Below, in pieces: positions 1 through 12,900 of a stretch of 64,000 nucleotides of DNA. Under the pieces are notes generated by a model, which was given only the letters and a program-made list of their open reading frames with translations, was not told the origin of the DNA and ran no database searches. How positions within the stretch are numbered: position 1 is the first letter of the stretch; every line of letters starts with the position of its first letter. The position numbers and the translations under genes were made by a program. The stretch is taken from the NCBI RefSeq assembly GCF_901709675.1, contig NC_051108.1, positions 6,618,631-6,682,630 on the forward strand. The letters run 5' to 3'. The stretch comes from Syngnathus acus (lineage: Eukaryota > Chordata > Actinopteri > Syngnathiformes > Syngnathidae).

Positions 1-1029
1 CAGGCGCGCGCCTGCTACTGTGGGGACTCACGTCTGCACGTGCCTAGTAACGTCCACGTTTACTGCATGCGGTAAACAGTGATGGGGCTCAGACGGGTTA
101 GGTTTTCAAAGTAGGGTTTCGACTTTCAAGTTTGTTGCCACAAAATCTGGATGGGACTATATCTGATACTATAGTTGTTTCAGTACATTTCTCTTTATTG
201 CTGAGTGCAACAAAATGTTTTTTTTTTTTTTTAATTGCGCATTGTATACTTGCTTCTTCCGTGGCATACGTTGCGGCAGCGTTAAAGACACGGACACAAA
301 CAGGAAATCAATACGAGGCGGTCGATTCTGTTTGCTCGCCTTTGTGCCGCATAGAGAAAATAAAATAAACAAAATAAACAGAGGAGAGCCTGCTATTTTC
401 GCAAGTTAAATGACATTTTTGCGGCTCAGGTCAAACATGACTGTGAAGGCGGCGTCTCGCAGAGGCTTGTTTTTATTTCTGGAAAATGATTTCCCTCCTT
501 CCAACATCAGTCAGGGGCTCATCGGGCAGCGCTAAATCCCAACATGGAGCTCAGTATTCATATAAAGATGCTTTTTCTGTGCGTGTGTGTGTGTGTGGGG
601 GGGGGGGGGGGGTGTTTTAGCTAAGTTAAAGCTTTTGGCCTCATTTTGGAAGTAAACAGAACAAAAAGAGAAGAACTGAAATGGACATGAGCGCAGACAA
701 GGCAGATGTGCCTTTGATGTTTGATGCAAATTCAACATTTTTTAATTGAAAGCAATATTCTTTTAGTGCTTCACAGTAATGCTTTCATCCAGTTCCCTTA
801 TATCCAAGTACAGAAAGCACCAGGCAGCAACAATTCTTCAAAAAGGAGCTGTTTAATGCCACTCAGTCAAAGTTAACTGGAAAGCCATTCACTTGTTGCA
901 AAGTGTCACAAAAACGGTTGAATTCTTTTTAATTGTGTTTAATTATGTAGTTACTATGTTTTTATGAAGTATAATTTTATACTGTAAGGTCCCAGTTTTT
1001 TCATTTATTATAAACAAATTACACATTTG

Positions 1030-1110
1030 TGTCATTTTTGGGAAGAATGGAACGGATTAATGCCATTTCCATTCATTTTAATGGGGAAATATTTTTTGGG
1101 AGATGTGATT
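1030..1110. repeat. Degenerate interspersed repeat (MITE-like)
   Basis: The segment reads like a decayed copy of a repeat common in fish genomes, with a 'gaacggattaat' block followed by 'cattcattttaatgggg'. No terminal repeats or target duplication can be delimited. The family assignment is from memory of similar sequences and is tentative. Confidence 0.3.
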
Positions 1111-3840
1111 GGCGTAACAAGCATTGTCAAGGAAAGAACTAATCTGTACTTAATTATAGCTAACTAAATCTGTGATTTTAAAAAAGCGGGAAACACCGGT
1201 ACATTGAACGCGTGGAAAAAGCCCATCGTCGCCATCCTCCATACAAAGTAAAATTTTCCAAACAGCTGAGGAGAGCACTCGGCTGCAAAGGAAACACTTG
1301 GCCATTCAAACGCTGCCAGCAAAACTCGTGTCGACGCAACCCGAGTGCATGTGCTCGTCATGGAGGTGACACCCGGCGGCGCATCAGCGACTCATCCATA
1401 TTTCATATTTTCCCTCTTTTTTTAGTTTTTCGCTCAAGTTGGGCACACAGCAAAACAGACCAAACAAATAAAAAAACCTAAAAGCTAAAAAATATTGCGT
1501 TTGAAAAGTGCATTTGTGCTAAAAGAAAATAGAATTTTGCGATTATCTTACTCCCGTATATGATAGTCTTTATTATGGCTATTGTGTACTGAGCAGTCCC
1601 ACGTTCTGTCACTCCTGCATGTCGGCGTGTGCGCGGGGCTCTTTCAACATGCCACTTTATTAGTGTGTATAGTACATATTTGACCTCTGCAGCTTTTACA
1701 GTACATTACTCTTCATTTTAACAACCCGAAGGAACATTACCGCCGTAATAAGCGAATCGAAGCGTACTTGCCCACTGCGGGTTTACTGTAAAGCAACTTT
1801 GACAGTTTAAATAGTCTCCTGGATGGGTGTTGACATTTTATGTACTCGGCTTAAGTATCAGATGATTCAGGAATACACAAGAAAGAAAAATACTTGCTCT
1901 CTGTGGATGACCATCGACAAAACTTTATTCCGACTGCTTTTTTCTACTGAGCACGCATGTACGTGATTAAAATGTACAAAATGTTTTGAGGGAGTAATGC
2001 AAGTTAAATGGTTAGTTTGCTAGCTCCCTAGCTAGTTGGCAAATTTACGAGGATTCTTGCCTTTATATTTAGAGGGATGCTATTGCCATTTTAGCGTGTC
2101 CACGACACCGGGAGCATATAAATAAACTTCCCCCAACACATTTGATTAACTTCTCACATGCCTCCGAGGTATGAGGCCTTAGAAGCTCACCAACGTTTAA
2201 TCCTAGCCTCCGCCGAGAAAACTGCCACTAATTCCAATTGCGAGCATCTGATCCTGCGTGGCCGCTGGCGTTGAACTCCTCCACTGCTAAAACAGCAAAG
2301 GCGTCATCCTGCCTTCAGCAACGTAAAAGACATAAAGATGGCCCTTGACAAAAGTGTGACTGCTCGAATGTCAAGAATGATAATTATTTAGTTCTTTATT
2401 AGCTCGTAGGGTAGATAACATTAGCTATCAGTGGGCTATTTAGCTAGTTAGTTAACTAATTAACTAGTTAGCACTTAGTTTTTTCAAAATATTATGCAAA
2501 AAAAAGATTTATCCTGCTGCATATGCAGCAATATGAAGGCTCTCTCGTCATTTATCCGCGATTAAGCCGCAATGAGTGTCGATTACATTGTGACATGAGC
2601 ATAATTACGGGAAGCCACCGCCAAAAGATGTGTTTGAACAGCTGCAAATGCTGACACCATCTCCGCCTGTTGTTCTAGCAGAATTATTTACTTTCATCCC
2701 AATGTTTAATGAACAACCTGTCTTTGAGTGGTCCGGGGTCATTGCTACATCCTTTGATAAGATTTTATCTTCTTTATTTTTTTTTAATGGGAGCGTGCGG
2801 AGTGTTTTAAACGGGCTCCCGACGTTTATGACCAATGTGGGAATTTCTCAAAGCTGACATAGACGAAAAACAAGTCATCCGCTGCTCGGTTTTGATGATG
2901 TGCAGGTGGGGAAGGTCCCTCATGCTCAAGTCAAGAAATAAGCATTGTGTCAATAATATAAGACGATTTATTATGGATCATAATTTATGGGTTAGTTTCT
3001 CTATGAAACACCCAAACAAAAGTTTTGTGCAAGCTTTTTTTTGATGATACAAAAAAACAAAAAAAAAGAAGATACACAGATCTCTGTGACGGTAATAAAA
3101 CTGCTCAAATGTCAACCCCAAAAAAGATATTAAAACCGAAGCAGTCCTGCCAATAAAGCAGTGCATCACCGACCTCAGTCCTTATGAATATCATTATTGG
3201 TGTTTGGGCTACCTTTTATTTCCTTGAGAAACGAGGTGTCAAAATAAATTTAATGCATTGAAATGGAAAGCAATTTCATGATATTTATGATTGACTGAAT
3301 TGGTTTGCCGACTTTTACATTTTTGCCAATTTCTAGGCCATTCTGTCGCTTGTCGAGGACTTTGTATTTTTTTTATTCAGAACAGAACTGACCAGGAAGT
3401 CTTTGAGATCACGAAGCCAGTAAGCAGCACGACTTCATTTCAGGGGTGAAATAATGTTCACTCGTATCATTAAGGCATCATTGGGCAAAATAATTGCCAT
3501 TTAAATCACATTTTCTGATATCGTCCTGATCTTAAAGTACAATTACCATCATTGTCGTCGTGGTTGGCCTCTTAAATTTCTCCCCTGTCGTGATTTAAAC
3601 ATGATTGCGGAGCTGCCGCTGAAAATTTAATGGAAAGGTAATTCGCTGACGGAGAAAAATAGTTCCTTGGAGTGTCTGGAATTTAGATGGAATATTCTAT
3701 TTTTTTTTCCTTTAAGTTTGCGAAAAACTTTGTCACAGGTAGTTTCTCCCTCATAGGGGCCTATGAATTAATATTGACACAAGCTAACGATCATTGATCA
3801 TAATTTGTGTAACTAAAATGAAGGAGCGCTTTGTTTATAG

Positions 3841-3848
3841 CTAATCAC
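3841..3848. repeat. Target-site duplication of hAT copy 1, left
   Basis: CTAATCAC, repeated exactly at 4392-4399 immediately outside the other end of the element. Confidence 0.92.
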
Positions 3849-4391
3849 TAGGGGTGTAACGATTCATCGATACACATCGATTAATCGATATAATGCTCTA
3901 CGATTTATTGCCATCGATGCTAAACGTAAACATCGATCTATATCGCCCGTTTTTGACCTCGGACATTAGACGCGACTTTATTTTGAAATCCAGTTCATTG
4001 TTGCTTGCTTCCTCTTTCCGGGAGCAGTGCGCGGCGTGTTGTGTTGTGAGCAGAGCAGGCACGTGAAAGGGGAGCCGACAACTACGCGGCTCCTGGGCTG
4101 GTGCTATGGCTAGTGTGCAAGAAGACGAGGAAATTCGCTCCCCTTTGGGCTTCAAGTCATTCGTTTGGAAGCACTTTGTAATTTCCTAAATAAAGAGTTT
4201 GCAGTACCTTGTTGATTTTGCGTATGAATTGTTATAAATCAGGATATCGTTCTATATCGATCGTAGAGCACTATATCGTGATGTATCGTGAATGAATCAC
4301 AGCAGGCTTTAAGATATCGGCAATATCGTATCGCGGTTCTTTGTATCGATATGATATCGTATCGTGACAAAACCCGTGATTTACACCCCTA
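3849..4391. mobile_element. hAT-type non-autonomous transposon (MITE), copy 1
   Basis: A 543-bp element with terminal inverted repeats (TAGGGGTGTAA at the left, TTACACCCCTA at the right), flanked by a perfect 8-bp target duplication CTAATCAC (3841-3848 and 4392-4399). Eight-base duplications are the hallmark of the hAT superfamily. The subterminal regions are rich in ATCGAT/TATCG words. A near-identical copy lies at 46946-47489. The interior keeps a short 5' piece of a transposase-like reading frame, so this is an internally deleted element that must have been moved by an enzyme encoded elsewhere. Confidence 0.93.
4106..4189 (+). pseudogene. Remnant of BED-type hAT transposase N-terminus
   Basis: A 27-codon frame inside MITE copy 1 starts ATG GCT AGT and includes EEIRSPLGFKSFVWKHF before a stop. 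The 'PLGFKSxVWxHF' pattern resembles the start of BED zinc-finger proteins and hAT transposases (ZBED family), where it precedes the first zinc-binding cysteines. Here the frame ends before any CxxC, consistent with internal deletion. The assignment rests on motif resemblance only. In the sister copy the start codon is ATT. Confidence 0.55.
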
Positions 4392-7300
4392 CTAATCACG
4401 TATTTGCTAGCTAGCTTGACTGTCTACTGTTGGCTTGAAGCCGTCTGTTAGCAACTGGGGAGACTCGAGTTGGACTCAAATCACCAATCTTAAAACTTTG
4501 GACTTGCTAGGCTAAAACTCCTCAAAGATTCAACTTGACTTTGACTTGACTTGCCGATTCAGTTCTGTGATGATAAGATTATAAGATTGGTTTTTACTGC
4601 AGTAATTTGAAGATGACTTGGAACTTAGTTACTACGACTTCAGCTTATGAGTAAAGTGTATTTTATCCCCAAACAAGCCTATTTCAGTACAGTTTAGCTC
4701 GTCACTTTCATTTTCCCATTGTATTCATCACAAAAATACGTCTTTTATAGAAATTATAGCAATTATTCCAGGATGGCTGCTTTGAGTCACTTCCCATCAG
4801 GATCTCATATGCCGACTTCTAAGCTTTTTACATGTGAAGGTAATATTATGCGTTTCATCCGCCGCCACTGCGCTAATTTGAATCACGCGGAATCCCATCA
4901 AAGGTACTGCTGCACGTGACAGATCAGCAGTGGCGGTGGCTAACTTGATTAAATCACACACTTTGGCACAACAAAGGCACTAGCAGCTTTTGTGCATATC
5001 AACGACACACTATTCCATACACAATCACTGTATAGATAAATTATATATGGCTTCCACTAAATTTTGGGGTCAATTTGAAAAAGAATTTCTGCATTTTCAA
5101 CAATTTGCATACCTCCAAAATTATTTTACATTAGTAAAATGTTAATTTGTGGAAAAATATTACATTCGGGCAACATGTAGATAAAACTGTGTAAAAAATA
5201 TAGAAAATAATTAATGTACAAAACAAGCTAAAATATTTGTGAAAATAACTGGTAAATATGAAAAAAAGACAAAAAAACGAGTGCAAGGTTAAAGTACAAT
5301 TAAAAAAAAAAGGTTTGTCTTGTTAATAATTCCAGAATTTCTATCCTAATTGAAAATGTGTTTTGATGCCATTCCCCCCCATTTCTTTAATTTATTAAAT
5401 GCTGCAATGTGCATTTGGCCGATAGAAGCAAATACATCCTGGGCTCTGAGTATGAAATATAAAAATATTGTGTGTTTGAAGTGGGCGACTTACCACTAAA
5501 ACACAGGCATGGCATCATACTTTTTTTTTCTTTTTTTACTACTATGCGTGAACACAAAGCAGTCGAGTCTGAGAATCGTCAAATGACGGTTGAATATCAA
5601 GTTGCGCATTTTTTAACAAAAAGACAAATGGCCTGTTTGCATACAAACAATAGTTTTTAATTACGCCGCAAGAGCAGCGAGTGAGTGTACTCCACTTCCT
5701 GTTTGCTGCTGCACGCCACTGAGCTCACTGCAGCCCGTAATGAGCTGCCTGGTGCCTTGGCGTCTCTGATCAAGACTTCCCTGTGATCACTTCCCAGTGT
5801 AATCCCTCGTCGGCCTGCTTCCTCGCAGCCAGCGGCCCGCTTCCCATTAGCGCCGCCGTATCATACGTGGCCACGTTAACTCTTTCCAGGGCGGATTTAT
5901 GAAAGGTTCCGTCTACACACCCACATAACCACACAGGCCTAGTCTTATAGAACCTCATGTACATTCTCTAGCGTCTAATGAGGCCTTCTTGCTGTACAAG
6001 GCGTAGGGGTGAAAAGGAGGCGCAGATAATAACCCAGCTCGTGGTGACCGCTTAGCCCCCGGTTTAAAATGTCACACATTTACATGAGTTTCCATCTGGA
6101 GGCTGCTCAATATATGACCTGTTGCGTACCTTACAAATAGCATATGAACAAACGTGTCAAAATGTCATACACGCGGCGCTCAATGAAAACCACTAATGTC
6201 CGTCGCTCATCGAGGGATGTGGCCTGAACCAATTGGACTGCAGAGTGGCGTTGGCATTTTTGTTCTGGCATTCTGTTGGCTGAACATCTTTGCGGCAATC
6301 CACTTCTGTCTTGACAATCGCATAATGTTTTTGTGGTTCAATAAAAAAAAAATAAAGTTGTGGTAGATATCAGGTGCTCAAATGTGTGCGGCTCACTTCG
6401 ACTTGGTAGCATGCATTGCCGCCACCTACAGGACAGGAGTCAGTCTGAACCGGTCCAGAGTTTCCCATCTTAGATGGGGGTCTTACTTATTAGCCTGCCT
6501 ACCGTTTTTTGAGTGCCACATCTATTATTCTTCCACTTCAAATTAACCGTCCGCTGCCTTTTTGCACCGTGTTGAAGCCTTGAATGGACGACGGGTCTCT
6601 GACGAGGATAAATGATCTCTCGGCCAGGGAGTAGTTTGGATCCCGCAGGCTCCTGAGGTCAGATCTTGCAGTTATGTGGATTAACTTCTGCTATTTCCCT
6701 CTCGCCTTCCTCTCTTAAGGCCTCCGCAAATCCCCCGTCCACACGTCGCTGTATCAACACGGCCTCGTGTCCTTGCTGCTGCTGCTGGTGCTGCTGCTGC
6801 TGCTGATGAATTATTCAACAACAGCAATGCTCATATCTGCCCGAGCAGCAGCTTCACGCTGTGACTTTAACAGTAGGTGCGGGGGTCCAATAGTCGCCCT
6901 CATATCCGACTAGCCAACACCCTCCACCTTCTTTGCCCTTTTCTAATACTGAGCAGAACACAGTTTATTGGCAAACACACGATTTAGAATACAGTGATGC
7001 CTTGATATGAGCTTCATTAAAGTTATAAGGCATTAAAATTAGTCGAGGTACTACTACTGAAGGTTTGGCGGCTCAGAAGACCTTGCTTGCTGCCATTTCT
7101 GATCAAGCTAATATGGCAAGAATCCCATTGTTTTGGACTCATTTTGATTCAAAGATGTAAGACACTGCATAGCACTGGTCACAATATAAAAAATGATTTT
7201 GTCCTTGTTGCTGCATGAATAATTCAACATTCCTATCGCAGCCAAGGGGACCAAAGCTCCAACATACCCGACTAGCTAATCCCCCCCCTCCTCACCCGTC

Positions 7301-9097
7301 ACTTCTTTACCCCTCTACCATTTCCCACCACTTCTTTACCTCTCTCTGTTCTATTTTTTTTTTCAATCCCGTCTTCTCGAGGCCTCTGCTCGCTATCTGT
7401 CAGCCGCTCTCCGCCTTTCCAAAGGACAGCCACTTTAAACCATTTGCCCACAGCTTTCTTTTCTCGCTTCTCAATATCACACCTCTCTTGCCGTTCCAGC
7501 CACCGACCTCTGGGGGTGGAACAAATATCGTTTCAGGGAACATTTCAGGACTCCTTTGCTCGTTAAAGCTCATTTCTTTGGTGGCATTGGTGGACTTATG
7601 GACAGACTTCCGCTCTCATTCGCCTGTGATTGATGTGTTGACTTGTTTGTTTGACGCAGTTTGTACATAAACGAGATGAGCCCTTTGGAATGTAAAGCCG
7701 TAGTTATTAGCATATCCTATTGATTCTGTATGGTATAGGACATCCACTGGAACCAAGCTCAAAAAGTAACTTCCCATCTCTTCAGAATTTTGGACACAAT
7801 TTTGTACTGATTTTCCGGTATAGGTTGGTATTGGTGCCAGTAGCACATATCAAATGGCCAAACTTGGACAAGTGATTTTAGTGTCAGCGATACACAGAGG
7901 TCCCGATTTAAAGTATTTTGTGTTTGAAATCGATTGATATTGTATGATGTCCTACATATGAATTACCAAGTTGAAAAATGTATATCAATTTTGATTCAAA
8001 CCAGTACATGTTCCCTTTCAGAAGTCACAATAATTCCTCCAACCTTTCAGGAAGGATTAATCTTCGTCAAGGAAAACATTTTTTTTTTTTTTTTTAAATA
8101 AAATCAGATTTAAGATGGCTCCAGTCGTGGAGATAAAATGTCAAACCGGCTCTTGTCTCTTTTTATTGTTCTACTGACTGACATTTGACTGACGATTGAT
8201 CCAATACAAGTTTAAAGGTCATTCATAATCAGTTTGTTTTTTTCGCAGTATAGTTTATCAGATGTGCATGAATTATCATATTTGTATGATCCTCTCACCT
8301 CCCCGGTCCGGTAATCTTCCATCATTTTTGTCACATTCATCAGCCCTCGATGTAATCGGTCCATCGGGCCATCTCGTTTTAATTAATTTGGAGACGTGGT
8401 AAACATGGGCCTCACTGCGTCGCTGCGACACATTGTCTGAGTGGAAAAGTGCATAAAAACACAAAATGGGCTTTTATTCATGGTTTTTATGAAGCCATTA
8501 AAACATTTCAGAGTGCTGGTGAGAGTAGGTAAAAGAAAGACGCGGTGAGACAAAAGCCTTGTCGTCATTTTGATTGTAAACTACAAACATGTTGGCCATA
8601 TTGACACATACACTTCATAATTAGTCAGGATGATTCATTGATCCAAGGCGAGGAGAGTAGTTTACTAATGAGGGCCTAGTGAAGAACATCAGAGCGGGAA
8701 AGCTGGACGACTCCGCGTTTACTCACCTTTACTACTACGTTATCTCAACGGCTCGCTAATAGAAGTCCTTGCGTGTATTGGAAAGATATTCATCATGGTG
8801 CTTTGGCTAAGATGATGCATTAATACATTTTGGACAGAGCAATTTCCTCTCGCAAACCCACCAAGAGCTATTTGTTCCGCTTTTTATACTCATTTGTTTG
8901 TTTTTTCCTCCCTGTCGAAGGTCCAAAGAGTTCACGCTGCCTGTAATAACAGCTTGTCTCTTGGGGTCAACATTCGAAAAGGCGAGCAATATTATTTCTT
9001 ACTAGGGGCTGTATAACTGACTGGTCGACTAATTAACTAAGGAGCTACTTGCTTTCGAAGCAGCTTATTCACTAAATAAAAACATAACCTGTAATTG

Positions 9098-9160
<63 letters not shown>

Positions 9161-9161
9161 C

Positions 9162-9230
<69 letters not shown>
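9098..9230. repeat. (TAAC)n microsatellite
   Basis: About 133 bp of nearly perfect TAAC/ACTA tetranucleotide repeat with a single interruption (CTACCTAAC) near 9161. It is followed by a few hundred bases with scattered 'taact' words, suggesting an older, decayed periphery. Confidence 0.97.
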
Positions 9231-9924
9231 CAATGAGCCAATTGCTGTGTAATCCCGGTTACTGACTAGGTAACTGAGACTGCTGCTAGCTACAAAACTA
9301 AAACATCAGCTCGGTAGTTATATAAAACAAAGGTAACTTTTTATAGTTCTTTTTGTTTTGTTGATTGTGAAACCCTGGAAACTAACGCAACAACTAATGA
9401 GACAATTGCTACCCAAGTAACTAAAAAGCAAACTGACTGACTTAACTCACTAACAAAACTTTCATGAAGACTTTTCTTCTAACAATGTGCGGTACTGCAG
9501 TTGTCATAAACCAAGAACCTCTGCTATAGAATAGAATGCTCAGAGACCTTTGAGTATAACCCCAAGGGTGCTTCGTCTCTCCTGTCTATTTGAGACAATG
9601 CCACGCTAAGGCTTGGGCTTAACAAGCATTTTATTGTTTTGATCGATGCGTTTTCCTGCGCTCCTCCGAGACCATCAAAGCCAAATCCTCCTCGGTGAAG
9701 GTTGTAGTATCTCCTCTTTGTTGTTGGACGCATCCCATTCACCGGTGTGTGTTTCTGCAGAGGCGTCTTGCTTGATCGCCCGACCGAACGCTGGCATCAC
9801 CTTTGCTTCCGACACAGCCACGCTTGTAGGGCTACCTAGTGTTGGCGTGCGAGCGTGTGCTGAGAGGCTAATTTGGTTTGGAAGGAATATTCTTGTTAAT
9901 AATTGACTCCCACCGGGGGAGCGT

Positions 9925-9946
9925 GGGGGGGGGGGGGGGGGGGGGG
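9925..9946 (+). repeat. Homopolymer G22
   Basis: Twenty-two consecutive G residues. Such a run can form G-quadruplex DNA and its assembled length is unreliable. Confidence 0.95.
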
Positions 9947-12900
9947 AGCGAGAGGAGTTCTTACTCGATAAGACTACAAATGAGCTTTTAATCTGATAGG
10001 ATAATGGGGGAATTTAGAGGACGTGTCCACTGACAGGTGAGCCTTACTTTAGCCAGCCGTGGTAAACATTCTCTATAAGTGATGCAAAAATTGACAGTTA
10101 TTCATTGATGCGTTAATTCTACAATAGGTTACTGTGGCGTTATGATGCCCTTTCTTGACCTCTCGTTATGACGGCGCGCTCCTAATTGATTTGTTGGCTA
10201 CAAGCAATATAATGTGATGATAATATCGCTGATAGCAACTAAAAGCCTGGACAGCTAAACGTGCTTGAACGATACCTTTTGTATTTAGGACTAAATACCT
10301 TTTGGTTGTCAAGAAACCTGGATCCTTGAAACCACCATTTTGGAATGGCAGATGAGAGCTTCTTTGTTGGCCCTTATGCTCACTTCTACCTTTTACCATC
10401 GCTCCTTCGAGGCACCATGTCTTTGACTTACCTGTGACACCATAGTTGTAAATTCAGTGCCGTGAAGGAGGAGAATGTCAAGCGTAAGTCTCGCCAGAGC
10501 ACCATCGCTCAGTTGGTTGCTTGCTCACTAAAGGGGGTGTCAAAAGAAACACCTGTTCCTTGTGAATAATGCTTGCGCCCGAAGTGAATAAGAAATAGGT
10601 CATTCAGGTCTTTCAAATAGTATATGTCGAGCCTGGTCATAGTGTTTTGACGAATATTTCTAAACTGGTTTTAAAGCTAAGAACGAAAAAAAAAGGGTTA
10701 CGATTCAGAGCTCTCATCCAACCTCGGATCCATTCAATCATTGATTGGGCTGTGTAAACATATACAAAGCGATTGGGTTATTTGCAAGCAAACTGCAAAA
10801 TTGTCTGCAGTAGCAGCGGGGACTTGTCGCCCAAGCTCACAGTTGTGCTCCAGTGTGGCTGAAATGCAAGAGGCTCATTAGACCCACAGTTCCCCGATGA
10901 GACGTTTTAATTACAAGCTAGCAGTACTTGCCTTGCATTCCAATCCGTGTTAGCGTTTTAGCAGAAGCTCTATGTCATGTCGCCATGTGGGTCAATGAAA
11001 ATTTGTCTCAAAGCACTAAAGATAATGTAGTGCTATTGTCAAGTTGCTTTTACACTGAACTCTCACTATTCATGGGGCAGTTGGGGACTTGGTTAAATTA
11101 TAATTGCCGATTGGTTGGAATTCACCGTATATTACGGGGAGCGACACATCGGGATGTAAATACGACTAGCCGACGCTGCGGTGGAACATATAACTAGAGC
11201 CCTTAATTTGTTTGGGTAATCACGCCTGTCAGATACCAAAGTAATCTCTCAGGACCGTATTCATCACGTAGCAAGCGTCATCCAATTTACAGGCCAGGCC
11301 GGAGTGGCTGGGATATACCCATCCTAAAAGGTAACAACATGCACCCGTTTAGTTGTTGGATTTACCGGTACAACAGTCGGTAAAATATAATCCCCTCTTT
11401 GATTCTCGGCTGCTGTCAAATCCTGGGGAATTAAAAACTAATCAAAAGTGCGCTCACTTTTACAGGCGTTTTACCACACACGATGGAAACACCAACAAAT
11501 TCGATTTATGATGCTTAAAAGGGAGATGCAAGGAAATGATTAACCAGAAAAGTGTTAGCGCCTGCATGTGGTGGGACTACAAATATCCAAGTCAGCGCAA
11601 AGGGGCACCGAGAGCAATTTTTTTTTATGTGGCGCAGCAATAATAAAAAAGATACAGAAATCAGCATGTCGCAGTATTGTCGCAGTATTGTAGCAATCGT
11701 CAGTTACCAATTTACCAAAACACTAGATCGTTCAGAACAATGTCATCGTTATTCGCTTGCTTATCTGCCAGGCATTTTTAACAAGCACTCAACTTAATTT
11801 AAGACTGACTTGTCTAAAGAAATGGAGCACGGCTATAAATGAAAAGCTGCCTGACAAAGCCCTGACATGCCGTTGGCATGACAACAAAAGCGACAACAAG
11901 TACGACAGCGGGCGAGACGTCATTCAATGAATGTCCTTAAGTGATGAGGAACTGCAATTCCTCCCAGTAAGAATCTGGCCTTATTGATGGCTAATTGCAC
12001 TTTAAGTTCCTCCCGTCAGTCTTACAATCAAATCAAGCGGAAAATTAATATTTCAAAATGGTATTTTTTCGGCTCTCTGTTCGCATGATAATGAAAGAGG
12101 CGTAGCTGATGTGCTCTTTAATTACCCACATCCTTGGCTTCTTTGTGCCACTTTACGGAAGCAAATGAGCGCACAACTATCGCTCACATATCAAATCGAA
12201 AAGATGTAATTCATAAAAACGTGACCTTGTTGTATTAGTGATAGATATTTTCTTAGAATCAAAAAATGTATTAGTTTCCCCTTGGGAATGGTAATCTATT
12301 CACATGACAGAGCACGGATTGCAATTTGCTGCTCCCGGGAGTAACACAGCAGTGGCATACGATCAACATGGAGAAAGTGTGGAGGAGGACGATGTACATA
12401 GAAGCAAACAAAGGTGCTGTGTGGAAAAATGAGGGTCAATACCCCAAAGAGTCATTCTGGTCTATCCACACTCTCCGTCCAAAGCAGCCTCGCCACCCAC
12501 GCCGCGGCACTTTTAATTAGACCCCGTGCATCCATTGCGGCGTCCTCTCTCGCACTTTGCAAGTTTCGGACAACGGCCCTGCAGGGGCAAGAGGAAAGCT
12601 GAGGAATTGCCACGTGGGCGGCTAAGGTGGGATGTGGGAGCGCGCTGTGGAATGCGTGTGCGGCTCACCTTGAAGTCAGCGTGCTGGAGAGGTTTTCATA
12701 CGCAGCCACACGGATAATGAGCAGCTGGAGTTTTGGTGATTTCCTGTGAGGGCGACATAAAGAGGAATCAGCAGTCTTCAGGACTCATTATCTCGCTGCT
12801 GCTGTCACTGCATTAAAAGTAGCGGTCACTAAAGCTTTTCACCCGCCCTCCTCCAAAAAAAACAAAAAAAACAACAACACCCTGACGTGTGTGTTTATTT

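Larger units (their letters stand above)
1..3848. other. Intergenic, no gene recognised
   Basis: AT-rich non-coding sequence. Open reading frames are short and show no recognisable domain or splice pattern. It holds a G16 run (597-612), and a degenerate MITE-like segment is listed separately at about 1030-1110. Confidence 0.6.

Noticed and set aside
3898-4155. Minus-strand 85-codon frame in both hAT copies
   Set aside because: Its similarity between copies is just element homology; the opposite strand carries the transposase-like remnant.
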